Assembly: GCA_050291465.1 (NCBI GenBank) | Contig: JBNKJV010000003.1 | Location: 1-64,000 of the forward strand | Length of the DNA stretch: 64,000 nt | Direction of reading: 5' to 3' | Source of the DNA: CBFDBF01 sp050291465 | GTDB taxonomy: Bacteria > Pseudomonadota > Gammaproteobacteria > Chromatiales > Chromatiaceae | In this document: piece by piece, positions 25,049 to 35,712 of the stretch | How positions within the stretch are numbered: position 1 is the first letter of the stretch | How the letters are laid out: each line of letters starts with the position of its first letter | Notes under the pieces: model-generated | Seen by the model: the letters and a program-made list of their open reading frames with translations, nothing else | Told to the model about the DNA's origin: nothing | Database searches by the model: none | Position numbers and translations under genes: made by a program

Positions 25049-27976
25049 CTACAGGCCGAGGGATGCGAGATGGGCCTGAAAAGCCTGTTCCCTCGCGTCC
25101 GGTGCCACACCGCCCAGTTCCGGGGTCAGGCCGGTATCCACCAGACGTGCTCCGTTCAGGCTGTTGAGGGCTGCGAGTTCACTCACTTCGGAGGCCAGGG
25201 CCTTACGCACGCCGGCCAGATCACCCAGGTCGGCGTCACCGGCCAGGGCGGCCAGAGTGGCGAGCCCGGCGGGATCGGCCTCATCCTGGAGGGACCCGTT
25301 GAGCAGCGCCAGTTTGCCGTCCCGGTTTAGCACGGCACCGCTGATGTTCAGCGGATCGGCCATGCTGAGCGCATGATCGGCGTCAGCCGCGGTTCCCGGG
25401 GTGGCCAGGGCGATCAGAGTGGCGTTGCCCGCCTGTCCCTTGTCGATACCCGCTGCCACGGAGACGATGCAGTCGGCAGAGCCGGCAAACGGAGCGGCAC
25501 CCAGTCGCTTGAGCAGGGCCAGGTTGGCCTCGCCCGGGATCTTGCGGTTGCCGTCGGTCTCGCCGGCGTCGCCCGCCATATAGTGCAGGGAGGCGTTGGC
25601 GGAGGCGGCCAGTTTGGCGGCGGCGAAGGTCTGCTCCACGGTGAGCCGTGGGGAGACCACCACGGCGGCGGAACCGGCGCCCTTCAGGGCCGCTTTTGCG
25701 GCGGCGATATCGCCCTGGTTATCCGCGTCCTTGCCCAGAAGCTGATAGCTGAAACGGCCTTCGGCACAGATCACGGAGCCGTTCACGGGATCGCCGTCGA
25801 CGCTCTGGATCTTGACCACCTTGCCTTCGGCGGTGTGGACGTCGAGTCCGCAGCCGCGGTCGCAGGCGGTGCAGCTGGTGCGCTGGGTCTGCCAGATCCA
25901 GGGACCGCACTCCTTGCCGGTATTGAGGGTGATGGCAGCCGTGGGGCAGACATCGGTACACATACCGCAGGCGTCACAACCGGTATCCTGCAGCGGATCC
26001 TCGAAGTTGGGGCCGATCTTGGTGACGAAGCCGCGCTGGATGAAAGTCAGCGCATGAACACCCCGCACCTCGGAACAGACCCGGACGCAGGAGGCACAGG
26101 TGATGCACTTGTCCGCCTCGATACGGATCAGGGGGTGACGTTTGTCCACCTCGTACTTGCGGTTCTCGCCCGCGAACAGGGTCTCGCTGGAGCCATACTC
26201 CGTGGAGTACTGGCGCAGATCGCAGTCGAAGCGGGCCTGACAGCCGCACTCGATGCAGCGGGTGGCCTCGGCCATGGCGGTGGCCCGCTCCAGACCGATG
26301 TTGATGGAGGCCCAGGGATCCGCCAGACGTTTCTGCGACGGGTGGGTGGACTCCAGGGCGCGTTTGGCGTGGACATAGCGCGGCGCGAAGTCGGCCATCT
26401 CCAGGTCCGCCAGGCGTCCGCGGCTGATGGCGTAAGGCTTGGTCAGTTTGACCTCGGCGCCGTTCATGTACAGATCGATGGCCAGGGCGGCGCGGCGGCC
26501 CTCACCGATTGCGCGGATCAGGATATCCGGGCCGAAGGCGCAGTCGCCGGCGGCGAACACCCCTTCCTGATCGGTCACCTGGGTCTTCTCGTCATAGACG
26601 AAGGTGTTCCAGCGGGTAGTTTCCGGCTTTTGGGCCTCGTTCTCGATACAGCCCATGTCCGGATCCTGACCGATGGCCGGGATGATGGTGTCGAACTCCA
26701 GCACCTCCTCGCTGCCCTCGACGGGTACGGGACGACGGCGGCCGGACTCGTCCGGTTCGCCCAGTTCCATGGTGATCACCTCCAGCCCCTTGGCGCGGCC
26801 GGACTCGTCCAGCACCACCTGGGTGGGGGCGGTGAGGAAGCGGATATCCACGCCCTCTTCGATGGTCTCCTCCTGCTCGATGGGCAGGGCGGGCATCTCA
26901 GCCTGGGTACGGCGGTAGAGCAGGGTCACCTCGGCGCCGAGACGGCGGGAGACACGGGCGCAGTCCATGGCGGTATCACCGCCACCGATGACGGCGACCT
27001 TCTTGCCCACGTCGGTGATGTTGCCGAGGACAACCTCGCGCAGGAAATCCACGCCGCCGATGACCCCTTCCGAGTCCTCGTTCTCAACCCGCATGGGTTT
27101 CGGTTTGTGGGCGCCGATGGCGAGCAATACCGCGCCGAAGCCCTGGCTCTTCAGGTCGGCGATGGAGAAATCACGGCCCAGTTTCTGGTTGAAGTGGACC
27201 TTGACGCCCATACCGATGATGGCGCCGATCTCCTTGTCCATCAGGTCCCAGGGCATACGGAAACGGGGGATGCCGTAGCGGGCCATGCCGCCCAGCTCGG
27301 GCAGGGCCTCGAAGATCTCCACCGCATGGCCCATGCGGCGCAGGTAGTGGGCGGCGGAGAGGCCGGCGGGGCCGCCACCGACCACGGCTACCCGCTTGCC
27401 GGTATCGGGGCCGGCGTCATGGGTGAAGGGACCCACTTCCAGATCGTATTCGGAGGCGAACCGCTTCAGGGGGTTGATGGCGATGGCCTCGTCCACCAGG
27501 CCGCGGCGACATTCGCTCTCACAGGGGTGGGGACAGATGCGGCCGCACACCACCGGCAGGGGGTTGCGTTCCTTGATCAGGCGCACCGCCGCCTCGGGGT
27601 CGCCGTTGGCGATATGGGCGATATAACCCTGGATATCGATGTTGGCCGGACAGGTGGCCTCGCAGGGGGCGATACAGTCACCCGCGTGGTCGGAGAGCAG
27701 CAGGTCCAGGGCCATTTTACGGCTTCTGGTCACCTGTTCGCTGTCGGTCTGGATGTCCATGTCCGGGGCGACCCGGGTGGAGCAGGCGGGTAGCAGGCCG
27801 CGCGCCCCTTTCACCTCCACCACGCAGAGGAAGCAGGAGGCGAAGGGCTTAAGCCGGTCATCGTGGCAGAAGGTGGGGATATGAATGCCCCGGGATTCCG
27901 CCACCTCGCGGATGGTGGCGCCGGCGGGTGCCTCGACGGCCTGGCCGTTCAGGGTAATGGAAATCGTATCACTCAT
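25049..27976 (-). CDS. NuoG/GltD hybrid iron-sulfur flavoprotein, putative bifurcating transhydrogenase subunit C
   Basis: 975 residues from the ATG at 27976 (AAGAGGATC upstream; a longer frame has no better start). Domains in order: NuoG-type [2Fe-2S] (CHDDRLKPFASCFLC, with GLLPACSTRV); a Cys-rich GltD linker (CIAPCEATCPANIDIQ, CGRICPHPCESECRRG); FAD and NADPH sites (VAVVGGGPAGLSAAHYLRR near 215; VAVIGGGDTAMDCARVSRR near 350); a 2[4Fe-4S] ferredoxin (CITCASCVRVC, CDACGMCTDVCP); a NuoG-like Fe4S4 motif (CTACDRGCGLDV); and a weakly conserved NuoG-like tail with no molybdopterin-site residues. The GltD-in-NuoG plan matches StnC-type subunits of electron-bifurcating NADH/NADPH/ferredoxin transhydrogenases. 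It is third in a minus-strand operon with NuoE- and NuoF-like genes. Bifurcation is inferred; formate dehydrogenase is excluded by the absent molybdenum domain. Confidence 0.82.
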   Translation of the reverse strand: MSDTISITLNGQAVEAPAGATIREVAESRGIHIPTFCHDDRLKPFASCFLCVVEVKGARGLLPACSTRVAPDMDIQTDSEQVTRSRKMALDLLLSDHAGDCIAPCEATCPANIDIQGYIAHIANGDPEAAVRLIKERNPLPVVCGRICPHPCESECRRGLVDEAIAINPLKRFASEYDLEVGPFTHDAGPDTGKRVAVVGGGPAGLSAAHYLRRMGHAVEIFEALPELGGMARYGIPRFRMPWDLMDKEIGAIIGMGVKVHFNQKLGRDFSIADLKSQGFGAVLLAIGAHKPKPMRVENEDSEGVIGGVDFLREVVLGNITDVGKKVAVIGGGDTAMDCARVSRRLGAEVTLLYRRTQAEMPALPIEQEETIEEGVDIRFLTAPTQVVLDESGRAKGLEVITMELGEPDESGRRRPVPVEGSEEVLEFDTIIPAIGQDPDMGCIENEAQKPETTRWNTFVYDEKTQVTDQEGVFAAGDCAFGPDILIRAIGEGRRAALAIDLYMNGAEVKLTKPYAISRGRLADLEMADFAPRYVHAKRALESTHPSQKRLADPWASINIGLERATAMAEATRCIECGCQARFDCDLRQYSTEYGSSETLFAGENRKYEVDKRHPLIRIEADKCITCASCVRVCSEVRGVHALTFIQRGFVTKIGPNFEDPLQDTGCDACGMCTDVCPTAAITLNTGKECGPWIWQTQRTSCTACDRGCGLDVHTAEGKVVKIQSVDGDPVNGSVICAEGRFSYQLLGKDADNQGDIAAAKAALKGAGSAAVVVSPRLTVEQTFAAAKLAASANASLHYMAGDAGETDGNRKIPGEANLALLKRLGAAPFAGSADCIVSVAAGIDKGQAGNATLIALATPGTAADADHALSMADPLNISGAVLNRDGKLALLNGSLQDEADPAGLATLAALAGDADLGDLAGVRKALASEVSELAALNSLNGARLVDTGLTPELGGVAPDAREQAFQAHLASLGL

Positions 27977-28010
27977 CACTGATCCTCTTAATTCTGTTTT
28001 CACCGGGCGC

Positions 28011-29788
<1,778 letters not shown>

Positions 29789-29792
<4 letters not shown>

Positions 29793-30373
29793 GCCCGCGC
29801 CTCCCCGCTCTTGGCCTTCTTGGCGGCCTTTTTAGCCTTCGCCTCGTTCTCTTCCTCTTCGTGTCCCGGCAGGATCTCGCCACAGCCGCGGGCGTGCTTT
29901 TTCAGTTCCCGCTGGGCGTTGGCACCGGTGAGGTTGCCTACGATGGTATCGTCGATGACCAGGGCCGGGGCCAGACTGCAGCAGCCGACACAGGCTACGT
30001 CCTCGATGGTGTAACTGCCGTTGGATGCGGTGTCCTGTTCATCGTCGGTGATGCCCAACGAATGCTTCAAGGCCGTATTCAGCCGATCCGCCCCGCGTAC
30101 ATGGCAGGCGGTACCGTGACACACTTTGATCAGGTGCCGGCCCACCGGCTTCATCCGGAACTGGGCATAGAAGGTGGCTACCCCGTAGAGCTGGCTGGCG
30201 GTGATATCGGTGTTGGCGACCACCAGATCCATGGCGTCCCGCGGTAGATAACCGTATTCGCCCTGAATGGCCTGCAGGAGAGGTACCGCGGCGGAGACGT
30301 CGCCGCCGATTCCTTCTATCCATTTGTCGATCAGCTTCGGATCGACCGTTGCTTCCAGGGATTCATTGCTCAC
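29789..30373 (-). CDS. NuoE-like [2Fe-2S] subunit
   Basis: 194 residues of the NuoE/HydC/StnA type. It has a helical N-terminus (LIDKWIEGIGGDVSAAVPLL, IQGEYGYLPRDAMDLV), then the thioredoxin-fold cluster domain with CHGTACHVRGADRL and VACVGCCSLAPALV giving four Cys ligands. The C-terminus is an unusual Lys/Glu-rich tail (AKAKKAAKKAKSGEARA). It is the first gene of the operon, with GGAGG upstream of the ATG. Its role is electron storage or transfer beside the NuoF-like FMN subunit. Confidence 0.9.
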
Positions 30374-30661
30374 GTTCTGACCTCCTTCTAGAGCACAAAC
30401 TATGCTTAAGGATTGAATTGCGAAAAACCGGAAAAATACGTTGTTTTCCGCCCCCGGGATCTCACCTACGGGGGATCCGGGGAAGAATGCCGATTACGGA
30501 TTGGATCCGTAAAATAACTAAATCTGAACTGCCCATATTACTGAATTAGCAGGTTCTTACACAACCTTTTTACCAGTTTTGGCAGGGATTTAGGCGCTCC
30601 AAAAGCCTTAGAAATTTTTATTCTAACTATTGATTTCGCCGCGCCAGAGGCCTTTCTAGGG
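30374..30661. promoter_or_regulatory. promoter region of the NuoE-first operon
   Basis: A non-coding stretch upstream of the minus-strand nuoE-like gene; with the adjoining repeat it makes a 414-base gap. It is AT-rich around 30530-30650 and must hold the operon promoter. No specific operator was recognised. Confidence 0.4.
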
Positions 30662-30755
30662 CATTAGCCGCGAATAAACGCAAATCACCGCGAATGGACG
30701 CTGATGAAAATAGATATTTGCGAGACTTGGCGGTTATTCGTGTTCATTTGCGGCT
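30662..30755. repeat. intergenic GCG-AAT-type imperfect palindrome
   Basis: Outer arms TAGCCGC and GCGGCTA, with internal matches between CGAATAAACGCAAATCACCGC and GGCGGTTATTCGTGTTCATTTG. It resembles in wording and layout the longer elements at 45240-45367 and 61266-61393, so it is probably a shortened relative. Confidence 0.65.
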
Positions 30756-30787
30756 AGATGAAGTTTTGTCCGCTACGGTCGTGTCGG

Positions 30788-31603
30788 TTACCAGTATTTT
30801 TCCAGGTGTATCTGTCCGGGACTCTTCTTGGAGTGTTCCTTGAATCCCTCCCCTTCCAGCAGGCTGGTGGTTTCCGTCACCATGCGGGGATTCCCGCAGA
30901 GAAAGATATGGCTGTTTTCCGGTGTGGGGAGCAGGCCCCACGCCGCGGCCACGGCGCCGCGCTCCCAGAGCTCCTGGATATACCCTGTCTCTCCACCCCA
31001 GGGGATGGTCTCTTCTTCCGGCCGGGTGATGATGGGTATATAGAAGAAGTTGTCCAGCATCCGGTCCAGGGTGGCGAGCTCGGAGCGGTAACCCAGGTCC
31101 CAGGAGTGGCTGGCACCGTGAATGACGGCGATCTTTCGCGCCGCCTTCGGATCGACGGTGGTACGGATCATGCTCATGTAGGGGGCGAGACCGGTGCCGG
31201 TGGCGATCATGATCAGGTTGGATTCCGGCGGTATGTCCTGCAGGGTGAACATACCACTGAAACGGGTACCGAGGTGTATCCGGTCGCCGCGCTGCAGGGC
31301 GAATATGCGCGGAGTCAGGGTGCCCGAGCGTACCAGGGAGATATAGAACTCCAGGTACTGCTTCTGTCTGGAGGAGGAGGCGATGGAGTAGGCGCGGATG
31401 ACGATCTGTTCCGGGTCCTCCGGGTTCTCGTCCCCCGGATCGGAAAGCTCGATCCGGGGTGCGGACAGCGGCAGTCCCAGGACCACGAATTGTCCCGGGT
31501 GGTACTCATCGAGCTCCCAGCCCTCGGGGATGACACGCAGGATCAGCGCCTCCGAGGTTACCTGGGTGATTTCGCCCACGATCGCATTGAGTTCACGCGC
31601 CAT
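30788..31603 (-). CDS. fpr: ferredoxin--NADP(+) reductase
   Basis: 271 residues of the bacterial Fpr (subclass I) type. FAD binding is shown by IRAYSIASSS (the RxYS motif). The NADP domain starts with NLIMIATGTGLAPYMSMIRT; IFLCGNPRMV and the C-terminal GQIHLEKYW, ending in an aromatic residue, follow. It exchanges electrons between NADPH and ferredoxin or flavodoxin in the cytoplasm. It lies downstream of the transhydrogenase operon on the same strand but 414 bases away, with its own upstream region, so it is adjacent rather than clearly co-transcribed. Identification is secure. Confidence 0.92.
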   Translation of the reverse strand: MARELNAIVGEITQVTSEALILRVIPEGWELDEYHPGQFVVLGLPLSAPRIELSDPGDENPEDPEQIVIRAYSIASSSRQKQYLEFYISLVRSGTLTPRIFALQRGDRIHLGTRFSGMFTLQDIPPESNLIMIATGTGLAPYMSMIRTTVDPKAARKIAVIHGASHSWDLGYRSELATLDRMLDNFFYIPIITRPEEETIPWGGETGYIQELWERGAVAAAWGLLPTPENSHIFLCGNPRMVTETTSLLEGEGFKEHSKKSPGQIHLEKYW

Positions 31604-31785
31604 CGCTATAGCTCCTTTCCGTTGTTATTTTACCAGCGGGCCGGTTCCGGCAACCCTATTTTAGACGGGAGCTCTGCAATATAGCCAGGATCCGTTGACG
31701 CTGCACGGTATGATCCGCGCTTTGCGACAGCTAGGCACGTCGTGTTCCGGATTTCCGGAATATCAAGGATATTCGACGGATAAAA

Positions 31786-31817
31786 AAACCGGCCACCACA
31801 AAAGTGATGGCCGGTAT
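31786..31817 (-). terminator. intrinsic terminator of the TonB receptor gene
   Basis: On the minus strand ACCGGCCATCAC pairs with GTGGTGGCCGGT (one T-G pair) around a four-base T loop, then a T-run. It lies 17 bases after the receptor stop codon. Confidence 0.9.
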
Positions 31818-31833
31818 GGCGGGGGACAAACGC

Positions 31834-33882
31834 CTAGAATTTCAGATTAACACCGGCCCAGAAGGAGCGGCCCGGTTCGTTGATCTGAGTCGCAAGCGGA
31901 TCAAAGCTGTTCGGCTTGTTTAGATGTTGGGCGTACTCTTCGTTAAACACGTTCTTCACCCCCAGCTCCAGCTCACCGTGTTTTCCGAGACTGTACCCCA
32001 GGTTCAGATCCAGGGTGATCCAGCCCGCGGTTTCATCGGCGTCGAGGCCGCTGCCGGTGGTCATGTCGTCGTCAACCCGGGTCTGTTTGGCGGCGGCCCG
32101 GACAATGCCGCCGACACTCCAGGGTCCGTTCTCATAGTCCAGGCTGAAGTGTCCTTCCAGAGGAGGCGTTTGGGCTATCGGCCGTCCGTCGGTATCGTTT
32201 TGGGCATGCACGTAGGCGAGTCCGAAGCCGGTGTTCCAGTTGCCCCAGCGCTGGCTCAACTCCAGTTCGATCCCGTAAAACTCCGCGTCGATGTTGCGGT
32301 AGATGACGGCGTTGTCGGCCAGGAGAATCCCGTCCTGCCCATGGGCGCGGTCGTACAGGATGAAATCGTCCACATCGTTGTAATAGGCGGAAGTGGAAAA
32401 GTTGGTGCCGGCATCCTGAAAGACAAATCCGATCTCTGCCTGATGGTGTTTTTCCGGGTCCAGATCGGGGTTGCCGATCCAGCGCATGGCGGCTGTTCCC
32501 ACCCACTTGGCCATATAGCGTTCGGTGGAGTCGGCGGTGCGGACGGTGCGGCTGGCGCTGACGTAGACGTATCCCGGGCCCTCTCCCAGTTCCTGCTTGA
32601 GCCGGATGAAGCCGCCCACGTTGTCCTCGTTGGAGTCGTGGCCGGTGGTGCCGTAGTACATGGCAAACATCTGATTAGGTGAGCGCATACCGGCGGCGTC
32701 CGGGTCGCCCAGTTCCGTCTCCACCCGGTCGTAACGCAGACCCAGGTCCAGGTGGGTGGAATCGGTCAGGTCGCTGCCGAGCTCGGTGAACAGTCCGAAC
32801 TGCTGTAGCTGCGCATCCGCCCACATATGAGACATGACGGTGCCGGCGGTGTCGTTGTGTAGAATCGCCTCCCGCTGGTTGTCCTGGTAATCGGCACCGA
32901 TGGTCCAGGTGGTGGCGGTGCTAAGGGAGATATCACCGCTTACCCGTCCGCCCCAGGTGTCCGACTCGGTGGGGGTGCGCAGCAGGGTGGCGGGTACCGT
33001 CGGCCGCAGACTGTAGTTGTCCATTACATGATCAACCGCGGTGTAGTAGAGCTCGGCATTGAGGGCGCCCCCGGTATCAGTGGCATGCTCCAATTTGAAG
33101 CGGTACATGTCGGCGTCAGACTCGGGGGCGTCCATCATTGCGCCGGCATAGAGCACATCGTCCTCGCGGGTGGCCTCTGCGGATAACTGGATCAGGGTAT
33201 TCTCGTCCGGGGTTATACCGAAGGTCAGACCGGCACCCTTCTCCTCGTAGGCGGCACGGACCTCATCGCCGTCGCCGTCCTCGTAGTCGTCACCCTCGCC
33301 GTAATGGGCGTTGCCGCGCAGGAATATGTTACGGTTGCCGACGCTGAGATCGAGATAGGCCTGATGGGCGTCCGGGTTGCTGTCGTAGCTGTAGCCCGCG
33401 CTTCCGATGAAGTGTTCGCCGTCCTGAAAGTTCGGCCGGCCCCGCTCCAGCAGGATGGTGCCGCCGCTTCCGCCCCCGCCGTAGCGTACCGTCTGTGACC
33501 CTTTGATTACCGTCACGCTGTCATAGCTGTGCAGGGGGCCGTAGGCGACGGGAGGGTCCATGCGGTTGGGGCAGCCGCCGTGAAGATAGGCCCCGTCCAA
33601 CAGCACGTTCAGGCGGGTCTGACTCTGGCCGCGAATAACCGGGTCGATGCCGTGTCCGCCCATGCGTACACCGGAGACGCCGGTGATGCTGCGCAGCATT
33701 TCACCGCTGTCGGCCGCCGGGGCCTTCTGCACGGTATAGGCCGGGACGTTGGTTCTGCCTTCAGGTTCCGCGATAGGGGTGGATTCCACCAGTATCTGGA
33801 GCAGTTCGTCAGGTTCCTCTGCATACGCCCCGTTGATTCCGATAATGCAACCGATGGCCAACACCAGCTTTTTTTGTTTCAT
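31834..33882 (-). CDS. TonB-dependent copper receptor, OprC/NosA-like
   Basis: 682 residues. A signal peptide (LAIGCIIGINGAYAEE) is followed by a TonB-box-like LLQILVEST, the plug domain (IDPVIRGQSQTRLNVLLDG) and a 22-strand beta-barrel ending in aromatic FWAGVNLKF. The plug signature HGGCPNRMDPPVAYGPLHSY with VTVIKGSQTVRYGGGGSGG matches the TonB-dependent copper receptor family (OprC of Pseudomonas, NosA). It imports copper, or delivers it for cuproenzymes such as N2O reductase, across the outer membrane using TonB energy. Monocistronic with its own terminator. The copper assignment is from the plug signature. Confidence 0.87.
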   Translation of the reverse strand: MKQKKLVLAIGCIIGINGAYAEEPDELLQILVESTPIAEPEGRTNVPAYTVQKAPAADSGEMLRSITGVSGVRMGGHGIDPVIRGQSQTRLNVLLDGAYLHGGCPNRMDPPVAYGPLHSYDSVTVIKGSQTVRYGGGGSGGTILLERGRPNFQDGEHFIGSAGYSYDSNPDAHQAYLDLSVGNRNIFLRGNAHYGEGDDYEDGDGDEVRAAYEEKGAGLTFGITPDENTLIQLSAEATREDDVLYAGAMMDAPESDADMYRFKLEHATDTGGALNAELYYTAVDHVMDNYSLRPTVPATLLRTPTESDTWGGRVSGDISLSTATTWTIGADYQDNQREAILHNDTAGTVMSHMWADAQLQQFGLFTELGSDLTDSTHLDLGLRYDRVETELGDPDAAGMRSPNQMFAMYYGTTGHDSNEDNVGGFIRLKQELGEGPGYVYVSASRTVRTADSTERYMAKWVGTAAMRWIGNPDLDPEKHHQAEIGFVFQDAGTNFSTSAYYNDVDDFILYDRAHGQDGILLADNAVIYRNIDAEFYGIELELSQRWGNWNTGFGLAYVHAQNDTDGRPIAQTPPLEGHFSLDYENGPWSVGGIVRAAAKQTRVDDDMTTGSGLDADETAGWITLDLNLGYSLGKHGELELGVKNVFNEEYAQHLNKPNSFDPLATQINEPGRSFWAGVNLKF

Positions 33883-34174
33883 GACTGCCCCTGTAATTTT
33901 TATATGTATAAATCAGAACAACTGGCAAGCAGATTCCGCGCCAGATAATTTGGCTATAGAAATCAGTCGGTTGCCGTGTCGCATTTATTGGAGGGTGGGT
34001 TATATCACGCGCTGGTGAGGCATTTCATTTAGTATTCGCAATCAGTTGAGGTTGGTTGTCCAGGTTATTTCCTCCGTCAATCGATTTGAAAATTGGCTAA
34101 GAAATTTTTTGTCTGTGGTGTTTGTAGAGGAAGGCGCTGCCCGCCAAAAAGCGACCTGTCCGATTTTTGATATC
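33883..34174. other. intergenic stretch left of the giant inverted repeat
   Basis: About 290 bases containing the promoter of the minus-strand receptor gene (AT-rich around 33890-33910), then unassigned sequence. No gene seen. Confidence 0.4.
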
Positions 34175-34897
34175 AGTAACCAATTTCGTGACCCATCTGG
34201 TATGAGTCCTTATCTTTGCCATTGATGAAGGGTCACGAGTACCTTTCTTTTGAGCGCTCAAAAGAAAGGTACCAAAGAAAAACCGCCCCACGTCCCCGCC
34301 CGCTACGCGGGTGCTCTGCGCTTCTCATCCCGCTCGGGGCTCTTCCGACGGGACGTCCATGTCCCGACGGAAGAGGGCCGGCATCCCTGCCGGCCCCTTT
34401 CAGGCCTTATCCTCGCGGGCCTGCGATGCTCGACGGGTCCGAAGGGGTCGGGGGTGGCACCCCAATACCTCTTCATTACGGCCGAGTACCGGGACCTGAC
34501 GGGTCTCACTGATTTTACAAGCCTGATCCGGAAATCCCTGCAGGGCCTTGTTGTATCTAACAGAGTATTGGTAGGGCACCCCGATACCGTGTGTGTCGCC
34601 GAGCATCGCAGGCGCAAGCGGGAATAGCCCGAAGGGGACCGACAGGGACGTCGGTCCTGTCCATCGGGGCAGGGATGCCCCGTATGGACAGCCCCGCTGG
34701 AGACGAGAAGCGCAGGGTACCCGTAGGGCGGCACACCCGGTTGCCCTTTTCTTTCGCCTATTTCTTTTGGGCAAGCAAAAGAAATAGGCTCGCAGCCTTT
34801 TTAGATGAAGCAGATGAAAAGCACCGGGGCCGACAGGCTGCGAATTTAACTACCGGACTACAAAATCTATTGCGGACGGGTCACGAAACTGATTACC
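34175..34897. repeat. 723-bp giant imperfect inverted-repeat element
   Basis: Ends in 24-bp inverted repeats (34175-34198 and 34874-34897, 19 of 24 matching, core TTTCGTGACCC). Just inside lie a perfect 34-bp palindrome (34239-34272, centre GAGC|GCTC) on the left and a 14-bp stem hairpin (34756-34789) on the right. Longer arms containing CTGCGCTTCTC with CGGGGCT pair across the middle (around 34310-34340 with 34690-34720). Several more hairpins (for example GCCGGCATCCCTGCCGGC) lie inside. Open frames across it have no recognisable protein. It looks like a non-autonomous mobile element or folded-DNA repeat. Confidence 0.75.
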
Positions 34898-35022
34898 GCA
34901 TTCAAACAATGCCGTATCAAAGAAGCTGACGACTAACCGAAAAAGATTTCTCGCTCCGCTCGAAATGACAGAGCAGCATTCGCTGCCTGGAAGGCGCTGC
35001 TACCACTTCCAACTTCAACGAC

Positions 35023-35712
35023 TCAATCCCCCTTCAAACGACGCGGATGCTCGGCCTCCAGGTAAGCCTCTTCCACCTCGGAAAGTTCAACCTTTTCAAA
35101 CCCGGTAATCATGGTCCTGATATAGGCGAACACGGTCTTGCCGGTGGTGGTCATATAGACGTGAATTATGACGAAGGCCACCATCAGGAACGCCGCCGCG
35201 GTGTGCAGAAAAACCAGGATCTGAAAATAGAATCCGGCATTCGGAATCCCGTTCCACAGATCATAAAAAAGATAGACGATGCCGGTGGCGGCCAGGGCCG
35301 GCCCGATGAGTATCATGAAGGTGAGATAGGCCAGCGCCTGCAGCGGATTCTGCTTATGCCGCAGGGTCTTGATGTGCGGGTGGTTCGCCCCGGAGAGAAT
35401 ACCCCAGGCGTAATACTTGATCACCGCCAGCATGCCGCCGCGTTTGGGCAGGAACTGCCGCCAATTGCCGGTGGTGAAATTCCAGAAGGTGGTGAACAGC
35501 CAGAGTACGATAAGCAGTATGGCCGCCGTGGTATGTACCTCCACCGCAGTCTGAAAATCCAGAAAATGATGGACACCATGCAACCCGAAACCGGTAAAGG
35601 CCAGGGTGAAGATCAACACCGCCTGGGACCAGTGCCAGAAACGCTCGTAGATGGTGTAGATCTTAACCGACTGTTTACGTCTATTCTCATTCGTCATTGT
35701 TTTAGCACCCAT
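35023..35712 (-). CDS. cytochrome b561-type membrane subunit paired with octaheme cytochrome
   Basis: 229 residues with four or more transmembrane helices and paired His residues (YERFWHWSQAVLIFTLAFTG, VEVHTTAAILLIVLWLF, LAYLTFMILIGPALAATGIVY, LVFLHTAAAFLMVAFVIIHVY). This is the pattern of di-heme cytochrome b561 subunits of thiosulfate reductase, formate dehydrogenase and hydrogenases. Its start overlaps the octaheme gene stop by 11 bases, with AAGGGG upstream, so the proteins are made together. It most likely links the quinone pool to the octaheme protein. Confidence 0.85.
   Translation of the reverse strand: MGAKTMTNENRRKQSVKIYTIYERFWHWSQAVLIFTLAFTGFGLHGVHHFLDFQTAVEVHTTAAILLIVLWLFTTFWNFTTGNWRQFLPKRGGMLAVIKYYAWGILSGANHPHIKTLRHKQNPLQALAYLTFMILIGPALAATGIVYLFYDLWNGIPNAGFYFQILVFLHTAAAFLMVAFVIIHVYMTTTGKTVFAYIRTMITGFEKVELSEVEEAYLEAEHPRRLKGD

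Noticed and set aside
25049..27976. Formate dehydrogenase alpha subunit (FdsA-like)
   Set aside because: The NuoG-type N-terminus and NuoE/F partners fit, but there is a GltD FAD/NADPH module instead and no molybdopterin-binding domain.
34240..34790. Protein-coding gene in the gap right of the TonB receptor
   Set aside because: All frames are Arg/Pro-rich with no start signals, and the DNA is explained by nested inverted repeats.
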